64,000 nt of DNA from assembly GCA_037576195.1 (NCBI GenBank), contig CM075104.1:17004211-17068210 (forward strand). Direction: 5' to 3'. Below the pieces are notes generated by a model. It was not told the origin of the DNA and did not search any database. It was given only the letters and a program-made list of their open reading frames with translations. The translations under genes were made by a program, and so were the position numbers. This document shows, piece after piece, positions 45,490-59,321 of the stretch; the first letter of the stretch is position 1, and the number at the start of each line of letters is the position of its first letter. The stretch is from Phytoseiulus persimilis (Eukaryota > Arthropoda > Arachnida > Mesostigmata > Phytoseiidae).

Positions 45490-48400
45490 CCCGTTGTTGC
45501 CACCGTTGTCGCCACAGCCATTCCCAGAAGCAGCTCGTCCCGGAGCTCTCCTCTTAAGCGACTGACAAGGGGCCGACTTCCTTCGTATCGAACGCGTGAA
45601 AGCGGTCAGAGCTGCTTCATAAACCAATGTCACGCGACTTGAGCTTCACGTTCAGAAACGTCCATTAGGCAATGGATTCTTATTACACAACTAAGTTCGG
45701 GACGTTGTTTTGATCTTGGGGACCCTACTGTAGTGCCTGAGATGGCCCCGACTCGTGACCTGAGCGCTCCGAAGTTCAGCAAAACGGGAAAATAGTCTCC
45801 CGTTCGCGACCACCATGAGGATCTCGACCGAGGTTGGCCTATCAGCGGTGAATTCCCAACAAGGCCTCATAGTCGCTTCGCCAAGGCCTGACATCTAGCC
45901 GCTTCCGGAATGTATCTGCATCCCTGAGACGAGCCCCCCAGGGGGCAGACGCGAGCGTTCACTGTTCCCTCCAGTACTCAGGTATATTACAAGGAGGTAC
46001 GCAATTTGATGAAGCAAGGCTTATGGACACTCTCCTCAATTGCTTCTTTCGATTCCGACATCAAATGCCGAGATCTCACTCGCGCTTCTGGTGCGAAATC
46101 AGTTTGCGATCGAAAGCGAGGGGGCGGGGAGAACCTCATAACATCATGAGAATGGAAAATATCCGGGAGTTATCAGACCACGCTCGATATAAGCCTTACA
46201 AAACATGGAAGGCTCGATGGTGGAGGTGTAGGACAGACCTCTCCCGACAGTTGCGACGGCAGCCGTTCACCTCCCTGAACATCGAACGTTTCGGGGCAGC
46301 GCCCGCTTGATGCACTGAACTCGATGCCTAACAGTCATTAGCGACTATTCGAGCGGAATCGGCTCGATACCTCGCCCGACGGGCTATGAGTTCATTCTCA
46401 TTCAATGGTAAACAAGTCCATGCCCGTCATTCCGTTTCCGGGCAAACGAATTCGATTCTGAATCTTTCAGGACGTGGTCTGAACCACAACGAACAACAGC
46501 CCCGCATGGTATGGGCATCAAACTGTTCCCGCATTTCCCTCCGAATTGCTAACGCATAGTCAAATGGATACAATCATGCAGGTATGTTATCCCAGGAGGG
46601 ACGAGACCATCAGGTCATAGTGTAAAATTCCGGAGAACTCGCCGATAAGAACGCGGAGAGCGTCGTTCGCGCCCCGACCGGAATGTTCCCGAGAGCACGT
46701 ATTGTGTACCCTTTCCGTATTCCGGCCGTGTTTAGCGGTGGCGGAACCGGAGGGGCGCCGGCAGCCATCAGGAATCTCCCACAAGATAAGACCCCCCAGC
46801 AGGTCGCCTCGTTCCTCTTCCCCTGAGAGCGGCGACATTCTGTAATGCGCGGCCATTACCGAAATTGGAGAGAAATAGGACCCAGAGCTCAATCCCTCCC
46901 TCAGCTGGTCGCTACCGGCGGCCTCCGGTCCGTCCGACAATGAGTCGTCTGTTGATGACGGTGGTTGTGAGATATGTGTCACTGGAGCAAGTTGTCCGGT
47001 CCAGCAACAGGATGCACGGGCCCCGCTCACGCAAACGTCCTCGCGTTCACACTCGTCGTCTATCGTGACGGAGTCCCGCTTGCGTCGCTAGCGAAGTGTC
47101 GAGACGGGCTCTCCTCGACGGAACTCGAGTGGAAGCGCAAGAGCTCATCAATTATTTCCGAAGATTCGAAGCGAGCCAGTCTCATGTGCTCCGACCTAAT
47201 CGCCACATATCCCCGGGATGAAGAGAACCCACGAGAGTGGAGCATAGCAGCATGCGCAAGAAAGTTCGGCGAACAGCACGCCGCGCTATCTCGGGCCGTT
47301 CCGAGTGAGGCTGTTCTTAGCCTCTGTAGGTTTATCTCTGGCTGTCATTGTGACCATAAAGGTGCGCAGTACCGTGCGGTCGACATCGTGCACGTTGGGA
47401 CGGGCTGCCGAGCTTTATCGCGATGCAGCATGCACATTTTTATCTGGGAGCGTGTATCATCAGTCAGCCGGCCGGTTTCCTAGTGTGTCAACGTCAGACT
47501 CTCTGTCTAAGGTAGAGAAATGGCTCACTAGCTCCACTCCGTGCGCTCGCATGCCAGCCCGTTTACAGGAAGACAGGCGCATCGTGCACGACATTATCGA
47601 TTAAGATCCCCGGCGGCACGCTCACCCACTCGCACTGCCTCCGCACTCCTATTGCTGACATTTAGAAACACGAATCCCCGCTCTGAGAGCACTCGACACG
47701 AATACATGAAAATCTGCGTCTTGAATATTCAAGCGTGGTGCTCGCGTCGAGTGCACTCGAAACAGGCATTGTCGAAGTGACCCTGACTTTCCGCGGGAAG
47801 TTCCGCGCAAGAGGCTCGGAATGCATCCATTCTCTGCCGAGGACGGGGTTCGAAGTAGAAAGCTTGAAAGCAGGTTCGAGAGCTTCCGCGATCCTGCCGA
47901 CTTCACGGCACCAACACGCCTTCCGGCCGTGAGCGGAACGAGACTTTCATGAATACGTGTAGATGTACTCCTGCCGTGGCAGTGATGATTGCATCCGTGG
48001 CAAAGGATTGTCGAGCCCTTATGGGATTCCGCACGAGAGCGGATCAGATGTTCTGGCAGCGAAGAACCGTCGGAATGAGAATATGATGGGTGCTCTTGGA
48101 CCTGAATCGGACCTTCTGGCGAGGACATCAGATGCAGCCCACCTAGCTTCGCCGGCAGAGAGGATTCCCGGCTCGCTGTCGATTCCTCGCCGGGTGGTCC
48201 TCCCCACGGAGCGACGGAGACATTCGACACTTAACGTCTCTACGTCGAGGGCTTTCTACCTCCTTCCATTGTGCTCCTATACGGCCCTCAAGGCGACATC
48301 TGTTCATTGCGGCTCGAGCACTCTCGAGCATGTCTGACATACGGCGGCCACTACAGTCGTGACCCTCCGCATCGTCAGATGGAGAGCTGCCTTCCGGAAA

Positions 48401-50980
48401 AGTGCCCACCTCTTCAAGGAAGCGAAGTCGGGGGCAGAGGGTTTTTTTCCACGGGTGTCCGCTAGGCTCTCTACCCGACGAGACTGCTTGATTCCCTGCC
48501 GCATACTCCTCTGCCTCTCTCGTCGTCCGAATCAAACGGAAAGCGTCTTCCAAAGACATTTCCTTTCCCTCTCCCACGAACCAGCTCACCCACATCACCG
48601 GTGATCACAAAAATGACGACAACATAAGAGAGCGTTTGAACCATCTACAATGGTTCCCGTGAAGGCTTCCGGTTATCTGATCGTTCTTCCAAGACACGGC
48701 AAACAGAAATCTCGTCTCTGTTCCGAAAGTTGTCTCACTTTCCTCGTTGGAAAAATCGCTTACACAGACGGTAGATCCTCGAATATGACCTGATTCGCAT
48801 GATTCTCCCATCGAAGGGCTCCTCCACGTCGACAACAGGCCAGCTCAGCAAACTGAAAACATTTGTTGAGGAAAGTGGATATCGATGAACAAACTTCGAC
48901 AGCTGACGCACATTTCACCCGATGTGCCTACAACGTTCGCCGTTTCCTGTGCCTACCTTACGCTCTCTCAAACCGACTTCACAGTCATGCATTTTTCTGT
49001 TCGATCGAATTCATTGTAGTATTCGCCGAATGTACGAGGATGTTTCGAACGAGCGATGATTATTCAAAATACATTGAACCCAGGGCGCTACTAGCTCCAA
49101 GGCTGCGAGCGACAGTCTCAGAATCATTCGTGACCCAAACAGACCGAGTTTCACAACTGAACGAGGATTCCTCTCCGATTTCCCCCGCAGGAGCTCGATG
49201 CATAACGTTTCCCCAGCAATGGTTGCAAACAACGGCTGGGGGAACCTGCTGTGGAAATGCTTCACTCCAGAACTCAGAACCGGAAACACAGCTGCGAGGC
49301 AGCGGACGCCCTCCTTTCGATCAGGAGAGAGAATCGGACGAGACGAGAACGGGACTCGCTCCTTGCGGGGTTCCGCAGCTCGACTTCTCAACTTCACGAC
49401 GGACGACGTTGGGCGTCGTGGGGATTCCCGGTTTCGATCCGGGGAGCTGCGGGCTACGGCTTGGAGCTTGTGCTCGAGACTTGGGCCTCCGCAGCCGGTT
49501 GCGTGGCTCCCTCTCCCAATCTCGTCCCGTCAGCCGCAAACACCGCGAATATTGTCAGGAAAGGAAGTTACGATCTATCTGGAATCTCCGCGACCTCCTC
49601 CTCCTTGCTCGAACCATTGACTGGCTTCCTTTATACAAAAATACTTGACCAAAAAATCTCGACTCCGCTCCCGTGACGAATAGTAGCGCGCGCGGACCAG
49701 CCACGCTCCTATCCGAAGCTCTCGCCCCTGTTTGCTGTAGAGAGTGCATTCAGCGCTCGGAGTTTTGTGAGAAGTGATTCCCCGCTTAGCAGAAAAAGCT
49801 ACAACATTATTGAATGGACCCCTGGATGAGTTCCGAATCGATCGCCCGAGCGCGTGGCTCGAGTGCTTGTTGTTGGTGATTCCACGGAGGCTTGGCTGAA
49901 CAGCGTATTTCCGAAAACCCCTCCTCTCATTGGAGCCTTGAACCCTGGCGCGTTGTTCTCGCTTTTCCTTCCCTCATGGTACGTATATTCGCTCATCCCC
50001 TGAATATCCCTCGAGGGCCGTGAGGTCCCCACAGTTACGACAAGTAGGGGCTCGACGCAGGACGAAGAGCTGAAAAATCGCTCTGTTGCGATTTTGCAAC
50101 GCCGAACTCCGTGCCTTCTCCTCGAGATGCACTCGATCGGTTGACCGAGAATCTTGAAATTATGATTGAGACGTCTGACATGTGACGCCCATGTGACTGG
50201 TTACACTGCTCCCGGTCGACGATTCACGGTTGGAGCGAGGAAGTCGTTGAACGTCCTCATGCGCGCCTTTCACATCACCGGCTGAGACTCCACGGTTGGA
50301 TGTGGTGTGTAAACTGAACGTTCGCATGTTTCCCACGTCCGAGAGAACCGGTTCGATTCCATCAAGAACAGATATTTGACGTGCGGAATCGACGGGTCTC
50401 CCTCTCAAGCTCAATCAGGATGACATGGGCTCGCATTGCCGGGAGCCGTGCAGAAATTCGCGAACTCTCCGCCTTACCATTGAACGCAGCATCGCTCCTC
50501 GTGAGTCTCAGCTCCTCGGATCGACTCCAAGACCGGATTCGCGATAGGGGATGGAGGAGATGGAGCTTTTGAGAAACGATCGAGCTACCTCCTTCCCGAA
50601 GCTAGCGAGTTTTCCCAACAGATCGATTGACGTCTCTGTCGAACGATAATCAACCGCTCACGTACTCATGGCTCTCGATTCTCGACGCTTGGTTAACTTG
50701 GAACGTTCAAGTTCTGACGAGAAACTCCCCCAGATCAGCTTCAAGAAAGCGTGTTCTCTCGCAGACATGGAAGGCTCAAAGTGCTGCCTCCGAATTCGTC
50801 GATCGTTTGATTGATCCCCGCATCCATTGAAGGTGAGCGTCGCCACAGGCTCGAAGTCGCTGCCCCGCGGCCGTTGGAAATCATCGAGGCCGTGGGTTGG
50901 ATTTCGAAGATCCACCGATTTGTGTCGAGTGCATAGCGCCGTCTCAATTGAGGATTTTCATCGAGGAGCGTCCCAGTACA
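45490..50980. other. No confirmed gene
   Basis: Protein-like readings include 48598-48143 minus (VGEGKEMSLEDAFRLIRTTR) and a possible exon at about 48855-48775 minus, bounded by TGTTTTCAG and GTAAGC (reading FAELACCRRGGALRWENHAN). The plus frame 48863-49648 is open for 261 codons. None is recognised or fully chained. Confidence 0.35.
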
Positions 50981-51293
50981 TATAAAATATATGAGCGGTC
51001 CATGGGGCAGAACCGGTCGGCACGGAGCCTCCAGCTCATTTGAAGGTAAATCTACCGTTCTCGTTCAACTGCCGCCTCTTGGAAGGAGGAAACACAGAGT
51101 ACGCTAATTTCAGGACATGTTTGTGGCCAAGCACCATGAGTGGTCGTCGGAGGTGTTGTCCGAGGATATTCACCATATCTCCTCCTCCATTGACAGCCGA
51201 CCTTTTGCCACTGCTGCCGCATTGCCCCATATTCCTGCTCGTGCTCCCTCTCTAGTGATGCTGAGTTCTTGGCCTCACTCGATCTCTGACTGA
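50981..51293 (+). CDS. Candidate short gene, 58 residues, unrecognised
   Basis: A strong TATA box (TATAAAAT at 50981) is followed by a leader ending in GAAG|GTAAAT (51048), a 65-nt intron with acceptor CTAATTTCAG, and an exon from 51114. The ORF starts at ATG 51117 (MFVAKHHEWSSEVLSEDIHH) and ends at 51293. The order of promoter, short leader, mini-intron and start codon supports a real gene. There is no signal peptide or known domain, and an antisense reading is also open. Confidence 0.33.
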
Positions 51294-51299
51294 GGATCA

Positions 51300-54200
51300 C
51301 ATTTCCCGCGGCTCTCTCCGGTCAAACTCGGACGCGAGGGTATCGTTTTTTTTTTTGCCGAATCCATGATCATGGTTCAGAGCCCCATCGCTTTTTGTTC
51401 TCCTTCCCGGGTCCACTCCTGCTCTGTTCTCCGGTCTTTCGAAGATCATTTGTCTGGTATCCCCGTGCTGCCTTCCCGAAGTTGATGCAGTTCAGAGCTC
51501 ACTCTCAAACTCAATTCCGAAGATAGCGAAGGAAAGCGACTCCGTTCTGGAATTCTCTCTGGGGGTTTCGAGATTGGAATGAAGCTCTCCGATTGTTTCT
51601 TCTTCCCTCTGCGACTGCTTTCTCCCTGCGACTCAGTTCGGCAGTTTGTCTTTCTCCGCTGCTCCAACAGATTCGGTTTCGTGGCAGAGCTATGCAGCTC
51701 TGCATCGCCGGCAAATTCAATGATGGCTCCAAGGAAGACTTCGTGCGTCACAGTTTTTTTCCGAACACAGATCTATCTGCGTTACTGGAGAGGAGGTGGA
51801 TCGTTAGTCTGCAGGAAAGCCTTGCGGCCTAACAGTTCGCAAACTAGATAGCGACTCGCTCGAGGTCTTCTAACGTTTTTTAGAGGCCGCCTCTCCTCCG
51901 CATAGACACAGGTGATGAAGATGGATTGAGGCTTGCGGTGCTCTATTCGGAAAGCCCACACATCCGGACTCTGCTTTTTCCTGAAGAGCGAACTCACGCG
52001 ATTTCTAATTTCTACAGCTCGTTCTCCTGGAAGTGTAACGCTGTCGCATTTCACCAGAATTCAACTGGCTGAATGGCCGCGGCCGCAAACTCTTCCATTC
52101 GCTCCACAAAAAATTCCGCTCTCGAATGATGGGAATGCTGAGTTTCTACCGGAATATTGCCATGGCGTCTCTCGTTATAGCAGGCCAATGATGCTGCTGC
52201 TCCAGATCTATTTCGAGGCTACGAGAATCGCGAATAGGAGAGGAGAATCACTGGGCAACTCCCACCGCGGGTCGGCTTATTTCCCTCCGAGCCAGCCCGG
52301 TGGGTTACTATCTCGCTGCACTCCGATGGCTCACCATGATTCTCATTCCAATCAGCGATCTGTTTCTCTATTCGCAGAGGGTGGAAATTCTGGTTCCCCT
52401 TGCGGAACCGACCAGAGCTTCCTCTTTCCACAGACCGGCGACGAAGGTCTCCACCGTCACGAGCCGCGTAGCCGATCGCCCTTTGTGACACGATAGTGAG
52501 GAGCGGGAAGAAACGCGTTACACTCTCTCAGCGTTCAGACCGCAGCTGCTCCGATCTGACCGCGGCCGGAATCGCTGCCCTGAACTGTTAGCGAGTTACA
52601 CTGACAGCGAGTATCTACTCTTGGTTTCAGCGAAGGTGCGTCCCTCGGCGGTCGAGTGCATGCCTCGAGCTCACAATCAACTCAGCTGATCATTTGGTGA
52701 ATGCGAACGCCCATCCTTCGGGCTGGGATCTTCCACGACCTTTCTGACGGCGTAATCACGGTTTCTCCGGGAGCTCGCGTTAGCCGCGAATTCCTCATCA
52801 GAGGAGAGGATCAGGAGAGCACTGGTGGAGCTCTTTGTTCGTGGGAAAGTTCTCATTATGATGTTCATCATAATCTCATATAGGAAACTTTTCTCTCCCT
52901 AGTCGCTAACTCGTAGTTTCTCTCCTCTGCGGAGCGGCCACCGACATATTCGCGATCTGCGGTAACCGGTCAGATACTTCGGTCCGCAGCTGGCTCGTCA
53001 TGAACCGGAAAGAAAGACTTCCCTCAAACAACGAGGGTCGCAAACAAATTCGGACGGAAATGGCATTGCCAGAGCTCCGCATGGATCAAGGGGCGACAAG
53101 TCGCGGCAATCCGATGGAGATCCATGGAAAGTCTGACGTTTTGTTTTCAAGTTTGAGAACAGAACGACGCCGGGATTCTTTACGTTTCGGAACCTGGACG
53201 GTCACGATTCTCGTCAGAGACGTGAGTCCCGTGGCGGAGCCAGAGCCCCACTCATAATCGATGGAAGTATTCGTATTCGACTAGTCCTGTTCAAGTTCGC
53301 CAGCAAATGTCGAACAGACGCGAATGGACGTCAAACCGAGAAGAGTGCTCGTCATTTGTCGGAGTGGAAACACGAGATCGAGAAAGCCAAGAATCGGGAG
53401 CGACAGTCGAGAAGAGAATTGACAACCCCCCTACGCCCCACCTCAAACACGCAATCACTGTCAATTTTGCGGACTCCGTCAGATGACGGCCGGAGCGAGC
53501 TTCGGAAACCGCGGAGTCACCGCGGCCCGCGAAAGCTCTCAACTCCCACCCGGCTCCCTTGACGATGCTTTGCCAAACACTGCCCCACTGACGACAGCGT
53601 TGCGGTGGGGGTTCGTTTTGCGATCGATAATATCCAGAATGATCGAGTTTTGGGGGGGGGGTTACAATAGCAGATCGCACTTGCGCCCCTCGAGCATGGT
53701 TTTTGCCTGGGCTCAACTCGAATTTCATGGGCATCTTCATTCCTGTACTCCATGGAAAGAAACACAAAGGAAGAGAGAACAGTCCTCCGAATAGCGAACG
53801 CAGGGGCTCGAAGGTGTATTCAGGCAGGGGACCGGATTTTGATCGAGTTGCGCGGGGCCAGGATCAATATCGAGAACAGCGAGTGCTCAAACATGAGCGA
53901 CGTGAAGCGTTTGCAGAGTCCTGTCTCGTCGACTGAAGAGGATTCCGTGGGCTCAGATCGGAACAGACGAGAATCGAACCGCCCTCGTACGACCACGTTT
54001 CCATCAATTTTCCGGGGCGTGTGCACGAATGTTCCAGACATTCTGCGTGCGGGATTTCGTCAGCTTCGGCCGAATACTCAATGATATGTGGGAGGATGGC
54101 ACGCAGTTTGAATCAATGAAGTAACGATTGTTCGAGGACCGTTGTTCAAGCGCAGCGTAGCGGTTCCGAGGATGGATCCAGGACGCATTCGAGTAACGCC

Positions 54201-57200
54201 GCCGCGGCTATCCTGAGGAGTCAGCTCTGAGCGAAACGCACGGCATCTCGATCGGTTCCTCGAGTACTCTCCGATTCATTCAGCGATGGCGAGGGCTCCG
54301 CTGAACGGCATTGCGAGAACTTTTTTCGCTCTTACCAGACGCCCTTCAATCACGGAGAATCCTCGACGACTTTGGACGACACTCGTGCACGCCACCGATG
54401 CACGACGTGGAAAACAGACAGTGAACGGGGCCACACAGTCGAATTGCGGGAAGTGGACGAAACGAGCACGGCAGATCACAGACGGAGTCGACCGGATCAT
54501 TTCGTTATTATCACAGCTTGCGCTTCCAACGGTGAGTGAAGGCTAGGCCATCCGCCGCACATCATCTCTCTCCAAGCTCGAGCGAATCGAGTGTCCCTCC
54601 GACGAGCGTAAATTGCCTTTTTGTTGCCTACTGCCCGAAGCAAAGCCGTCGCCGAGGGCGTAGACAACGTGTGCGACGAACGCACGAGCTCCGCACGTTT
54701 TGCTCCGACCGCGCGATCGCATCTGAACTGGTTCCGTTATTGAAGGACTTCCGCGTCTGCGCCGCAGCGAGATCGACCTCTGAGCCACGCGCAGCCGAGT
54801 TCCGCGAGGGCGCTACCCGAATTCTGGATCTGGACACCTGCCTGAGAATGCGAGCATAACCGAAAAAAACCCGAAATAACAGTTCTAGGCTCGAACAATG
54901 CGCTGAACCACCTCGTTTGTCGGATCGGAACCAAGCCCTTCCCTGCTAAGCACGATATTGATCGAACCGGGTCGTTCTCCAGCGGCAGGGAGTTATCGCA
55001 GTCACACAGGAGCGGTGCCTCGAATCACGCTCGAAAGACATCGCCCTGGACCCCTGACCTCTGTCAGAACTCAGGAAGCATGCAAAGAACTGAACTTGAG
55101 GACTTACGCCCCGAACTATCGAGTTGTGCCCCCTCCAGGCCTGGTAGGTCTCGCTCGGACGTCAGTTTCGATCCGAGCTCTCGCGAACTTCTAGTCCGGA
55201 TGTTTCTGCAGAGTAGAACTCAAAGAGTTTCCGCGTCGGCGGAAACCTTGGTGATCCCAATCAGGAACCCACCGGCGTCCTACCGGGGGAACGCTGATCG
55301 CATGACGGATAGCGAGCCACTCAGGAACGGAGAGGAAGGAAAACAATGATCCACGCATCAGATGTCCTTCAGGCACTCTGATCTGAGTTCTCGATTTCTC
55401 GCGTGTCGTCGAATATCGACCCGTGCCGAACGCCATATTCACGCGGGCCCGCGCCCCTGACGCACGAGCTTTCTGCTGTGAAAATATAGAACAAAACTGC
55501 ATTCGATGATTGTCGCGAAGGCTTTCCATCGATCGAGCCTGGGCCACGAATCTCTCCCGCCAATGGAGGAATTCGTTTGTGCCGTTACGTTTGTGAGTGA
55601 ATAAGCCGTTGGTTCACACTAACGACGCTTCATTGTACAACAACGAACTCCAACCAGTTGAATCGTCTTCCGCGATATGCACGAAGTATTGGGGGCTCAT
55701 CCGCTTCTACACGAGCGGTGTAATCCGAGCACCAGGGGCGGACAATCGTCTCGTCAAAGATGACGGGACCCGTGAAGCGATCCGAGGGATCGTGTTCCAC
55801 CAAAGCTCATTCCGCTCTCGGGAAGCACGAGCGAAATTCATGAGACCTTCTCTAGAACAAAGGAGCTCATTCGCCTCTTCCGTTGCGAGCAGACCCCGTT
55901 CAGGGAGCAATATGAACAGACTGTTGACGGGCTCGCGGACGAATGCACGAAAAAAACTCCTTGCATACTGACATTCAGACGCCGCGTTTTGTCACGTGTC
56001 GGATTTCGCCAGGCTGCACCTCGAGATCAGTCAAACTTTCCGTCGACGACAGGAGCTCCCAGTGACTGTCGTCGTATATGTATATTTGTTATTCACACGT
56101 CTGTATACCGAGCCCGCGTAGCGGTGGACGAATATTCGGATCCCTGCATACGGGATCTCGCTTTGTGTACAACAAAGGCTCGTACTGCGTGACTTCGCGA
56201 CAGCCCAACCGAAAGTCACAAAAACATGAGGCATGCATCCCCGATCTATACCCCTGAACCTTTGCAGGTCTCCAGCGAGCGGGAACGTTATTTCTATGTT
56301 CTTGCTGCCACTGAACACTCTAGAGCGACGTCGACCACGAACTGCTGCGATCCCCAAACCCTTCACGGCTTGTAAAGACTTCGGAAGCGGAGAGAAGATC
56401 GTCGCGCTGACTTCCAGCCGGACTCCTCTGCATGCTCTCACGGAGCTGTTCTGAAGTTCGTGCTTGGTGGTCCGACGAAGCAACACGTTGCGGAATGTGG
56501 AACGACGTAGAATTGATAGTCTTTGCGATTCCTCCGTTTTGTTCGAGCGTAGGACAACCACCAAGATGCCTCCTCGACAACGGTTCGGATCGGCAAGGCA
56601 ACCGTTGAAGCTCGTTGCGAACCAATGCAAGCGAGCCGAAATCGGCTTCGAAGCTTCGAACGGCTGCCGCTGTGACCGTTTAGGTGCCGTTGGTTGTGCC
56701 TTCCTCCAGTCCAACCCTTCTTCCTGAGAGAGGAAAAAGGAACGGTAACTGGAAACCCGAGAAGGTGAGGTGCTTCCATTTGAGAGTTTCGTTCTCGCTG
56801 CACGTGACAGAGGTCCGACGGATCCATCCATGGTAGGAATCCTCTCTCTCTCTCTCTCTCTAATTCTCTCTCCGCTGCCTCTGATCCTGTCGCGCGCGGG
56901 AGCGACGGGGTGGCCGAGCCGGCTCGCCAGCCCGCTTTTGAATTATTATCTCCTCCTTTTCCCTCCGTGCTGCGAGACCGAAAGGCTTCCGGAAAGCGTG
57001 GCTGCATAACCTGACTATCTTCCGGTTGAGTTCCGCCTCTTCCCATGCGAACCGCGCTTAATGACACCGTCGTATGACCTTTTGACCTTGCGGTGAACGT
57101 GATACGTGTACCGTTATTCGGAAACAGTCTCTATTGCTTCCACGTCTATTTCTCCCTCGTCGGTGAATGTTCGAGCCACGTCGGGAGCCGTTCCGAAACT

Positions 57201-59290
57201 CAGACCGTCCCGACGGGTCTCATATCATTCGTGATTTTCCGCTGCGCTCGATGTGAGCCGCGCAGGCCGACTTCCAGTTCCCATGGAGAACCCTTCCTAG
57301 ATTTTTATCTTGTTACGAAACAGTATATGAGGAGTCCGAGAAGAGAAGCTGAGGAAAAGGTAAGGACATCACAAGTCTGGGGGGGGAAGCGCGGAAAAGC
57401 TGAAGCCACCGCAGCTGATTTTTCAGGCACCCCTCAGCCTCCTTGTGAATGCCTGTGCTGATTGGAGGGTTCGTCCTCTTCCTGTTTCAGGAGATGGCAG
57501 ACGTCCCGAGGTGGAGGCCTGGCCCCGCCATCGTTTCGGCGCGGCGGGACTCATGGTGTTCTGGATTCACTGTTGATAAAAACAGCGAGCGAGGAAAATC
57601 CTGGCGGCTTCTTGGGGAAGACCTGAGGAAATCGATTTCGAGAGATTCGAGCCTAGCGGGAGGAGACAAGTGGAAAATTGAGAGAGAGGGAAAGAGAGAG
57701 AGAGAGAGAAGGGGCTGAAAGAAAGAACTCCGAAGGGAACAGCAGAGCCAGAGAGACTCGGAGAGGCACCTGAAGCCGAGTGGGATCAAAGCACAATGAT
57801 GATGATGGCGATGCTGATGATGAAGCTGGATCTCGAGACGAAGGAAGACTTTCCGGTCTGATCAATCATGGAACACCGCATTAGAGGCTTCTTGGAAAGT
57901 CTGCTCGATCCTCACCAACGAAGGGGTGTCACTTCAAGCCGGGAGTCGAGTCGATCGAGTCTCATCAAGTCATCGCTCGCCGAGTCGTCGGAATCCGGTT
58001 AAAACCTTGTTTCGGATAATTTGGCACAACGAAGTAATTTTGCACATAGGGCACGTGGCAAGACAAGCTACAATCTGACGTTCTCATACCTACGGTAGGG
58101 AAAGACGAAGAAGCTACTTACGCATTCCTGTTGGGCGAACGAGCATCGTCAGTCGAAGCCTCGTTTTGAGCCATGGTTCGGAGTTTTTGTTGAGAACGAG
58201 CTCTCGACCCGATGGCGACGCCTGCAGGTGGTTCTCTTCGCAGTGGAATCGGCGCGGGGCACCGTGTGTCGAGCAGCACCAGAACGATCCGTGACAACAC
58301 TCCAAACAGAAAACGACGCCCCACCCTCAGTAATACTCATCACCCCGCAGCTGAATTTTGGAAATCGTTCACATCCCGAAGCTAGATAACTCAAAATCCG
58401 ACGCGGCGGAGGGGGGATTTTCTACTTCGAACATGAAAATTCACAGATGAACGACATTTCGGCTCGGAAGATAATTCCTCCGGCTCCGAGTTTGTTGCTG
58501 CAGCGGTAAAAGTGCTGCCGCTCCCCTCAATTAGGAAACTCGCCAAGTTAATCAACAGAAGAACTGCGTTCCATGGCACCTGCAAGGGAAAAATGCTCAT
58601 TTTAGAGTAGGGGAGAGTGTCATGGAAAAACTGGAGATAGAACGAGAGGGGGGAGGAGTGCAGATGATGGACTTAGTTCTCGTTCCCACTGCGGGCCGAG
58701 GAGGTTCTCCTTCAAAAAGGAGAATCCTCGTCCCCGAGGAGTCAAGGTGTTTCGTGGTCGGTTCGGTCTGAAGGATCGTTGACGGCTCTGCCGGCGACCG
58801 CCAGCTCAGGAACTCAATTATAATTGCATTGTTCGATCAGATCGGTGGGCTGGCACGAATCGCCGCATGAAAAACTGCTCCGGAAGCGTTCGCACCCCGG
58901 ATCGGGCAACACCGTTCGGAGCCCTCCAACTGATTGTTTCGAACTTCCAGTCGGCCACAGGGAACTTTGAGCTCCTCGATTTCCGAGACCATGCCGGACG
59001 ACTCCCTGCTCTCACCCCGGAGAGCGGGGTTGAGAAAATGGGAATCCAGAGATTAAACATGAACAAAGGACGCGTCAAGTGAAGCGACACGCTCGCTGCC
59101 CGGCTGAGAGGGCCTCCGGAGGGACTCGCTGAAGTGTTCTATTCGTCGGTCTTCGAGCCAGTGAGTCGTGGACAGAAACACGGCCAGGGGGAGAGAGGGG
59201 GCATCGAGGCAGCCTGTCGTCTGGGTGCAGGAAGGTCCCTTGTGAGTCGGCCGAGATCGACGGGGTCGACGAGACGCAGGCTTGTAGCTC
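51300..59290. other. No confirmed gene
   Basis: Minus readings 52054-51782 (VSSLFRKKQSPDVWAFRIEH) and 51751-51446 are protein-like, but no valid junction joins them. A perfect hairpin lies at 52855-52874. Simple repeats include a CT run at 56842-56862, a GA run at about 57680-57715 and GATGAT units at 57797-57825. Confidence 0.35.
52855..52874. repeat. Perfect short hairpin
   Basis: ATTATGATG, a TT spacer and CATCATAAT form a 9-bp stem with a two-base loop. No role is apparent. Confidence 0.6.
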
Positions 59291-59321
59291 CGAGCCTTGA
59301 GCGCGTTTGAGCTTTTCTTCG

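Noticed and set aside
49375-49450. tRNA-like fold: 76 nt with a 7-bp closing stem, a 5-bp middle stem with 7-nt loop, and a 5-bp stem with 7-nt loop at tRNA-like positions
   Set aside because: There is no D arm and no A box, and the loop TTTCGAT does not fit the B box. The closing stem extends to 9 bp, so it is better seen as an inverted repeat with nested hairpins.
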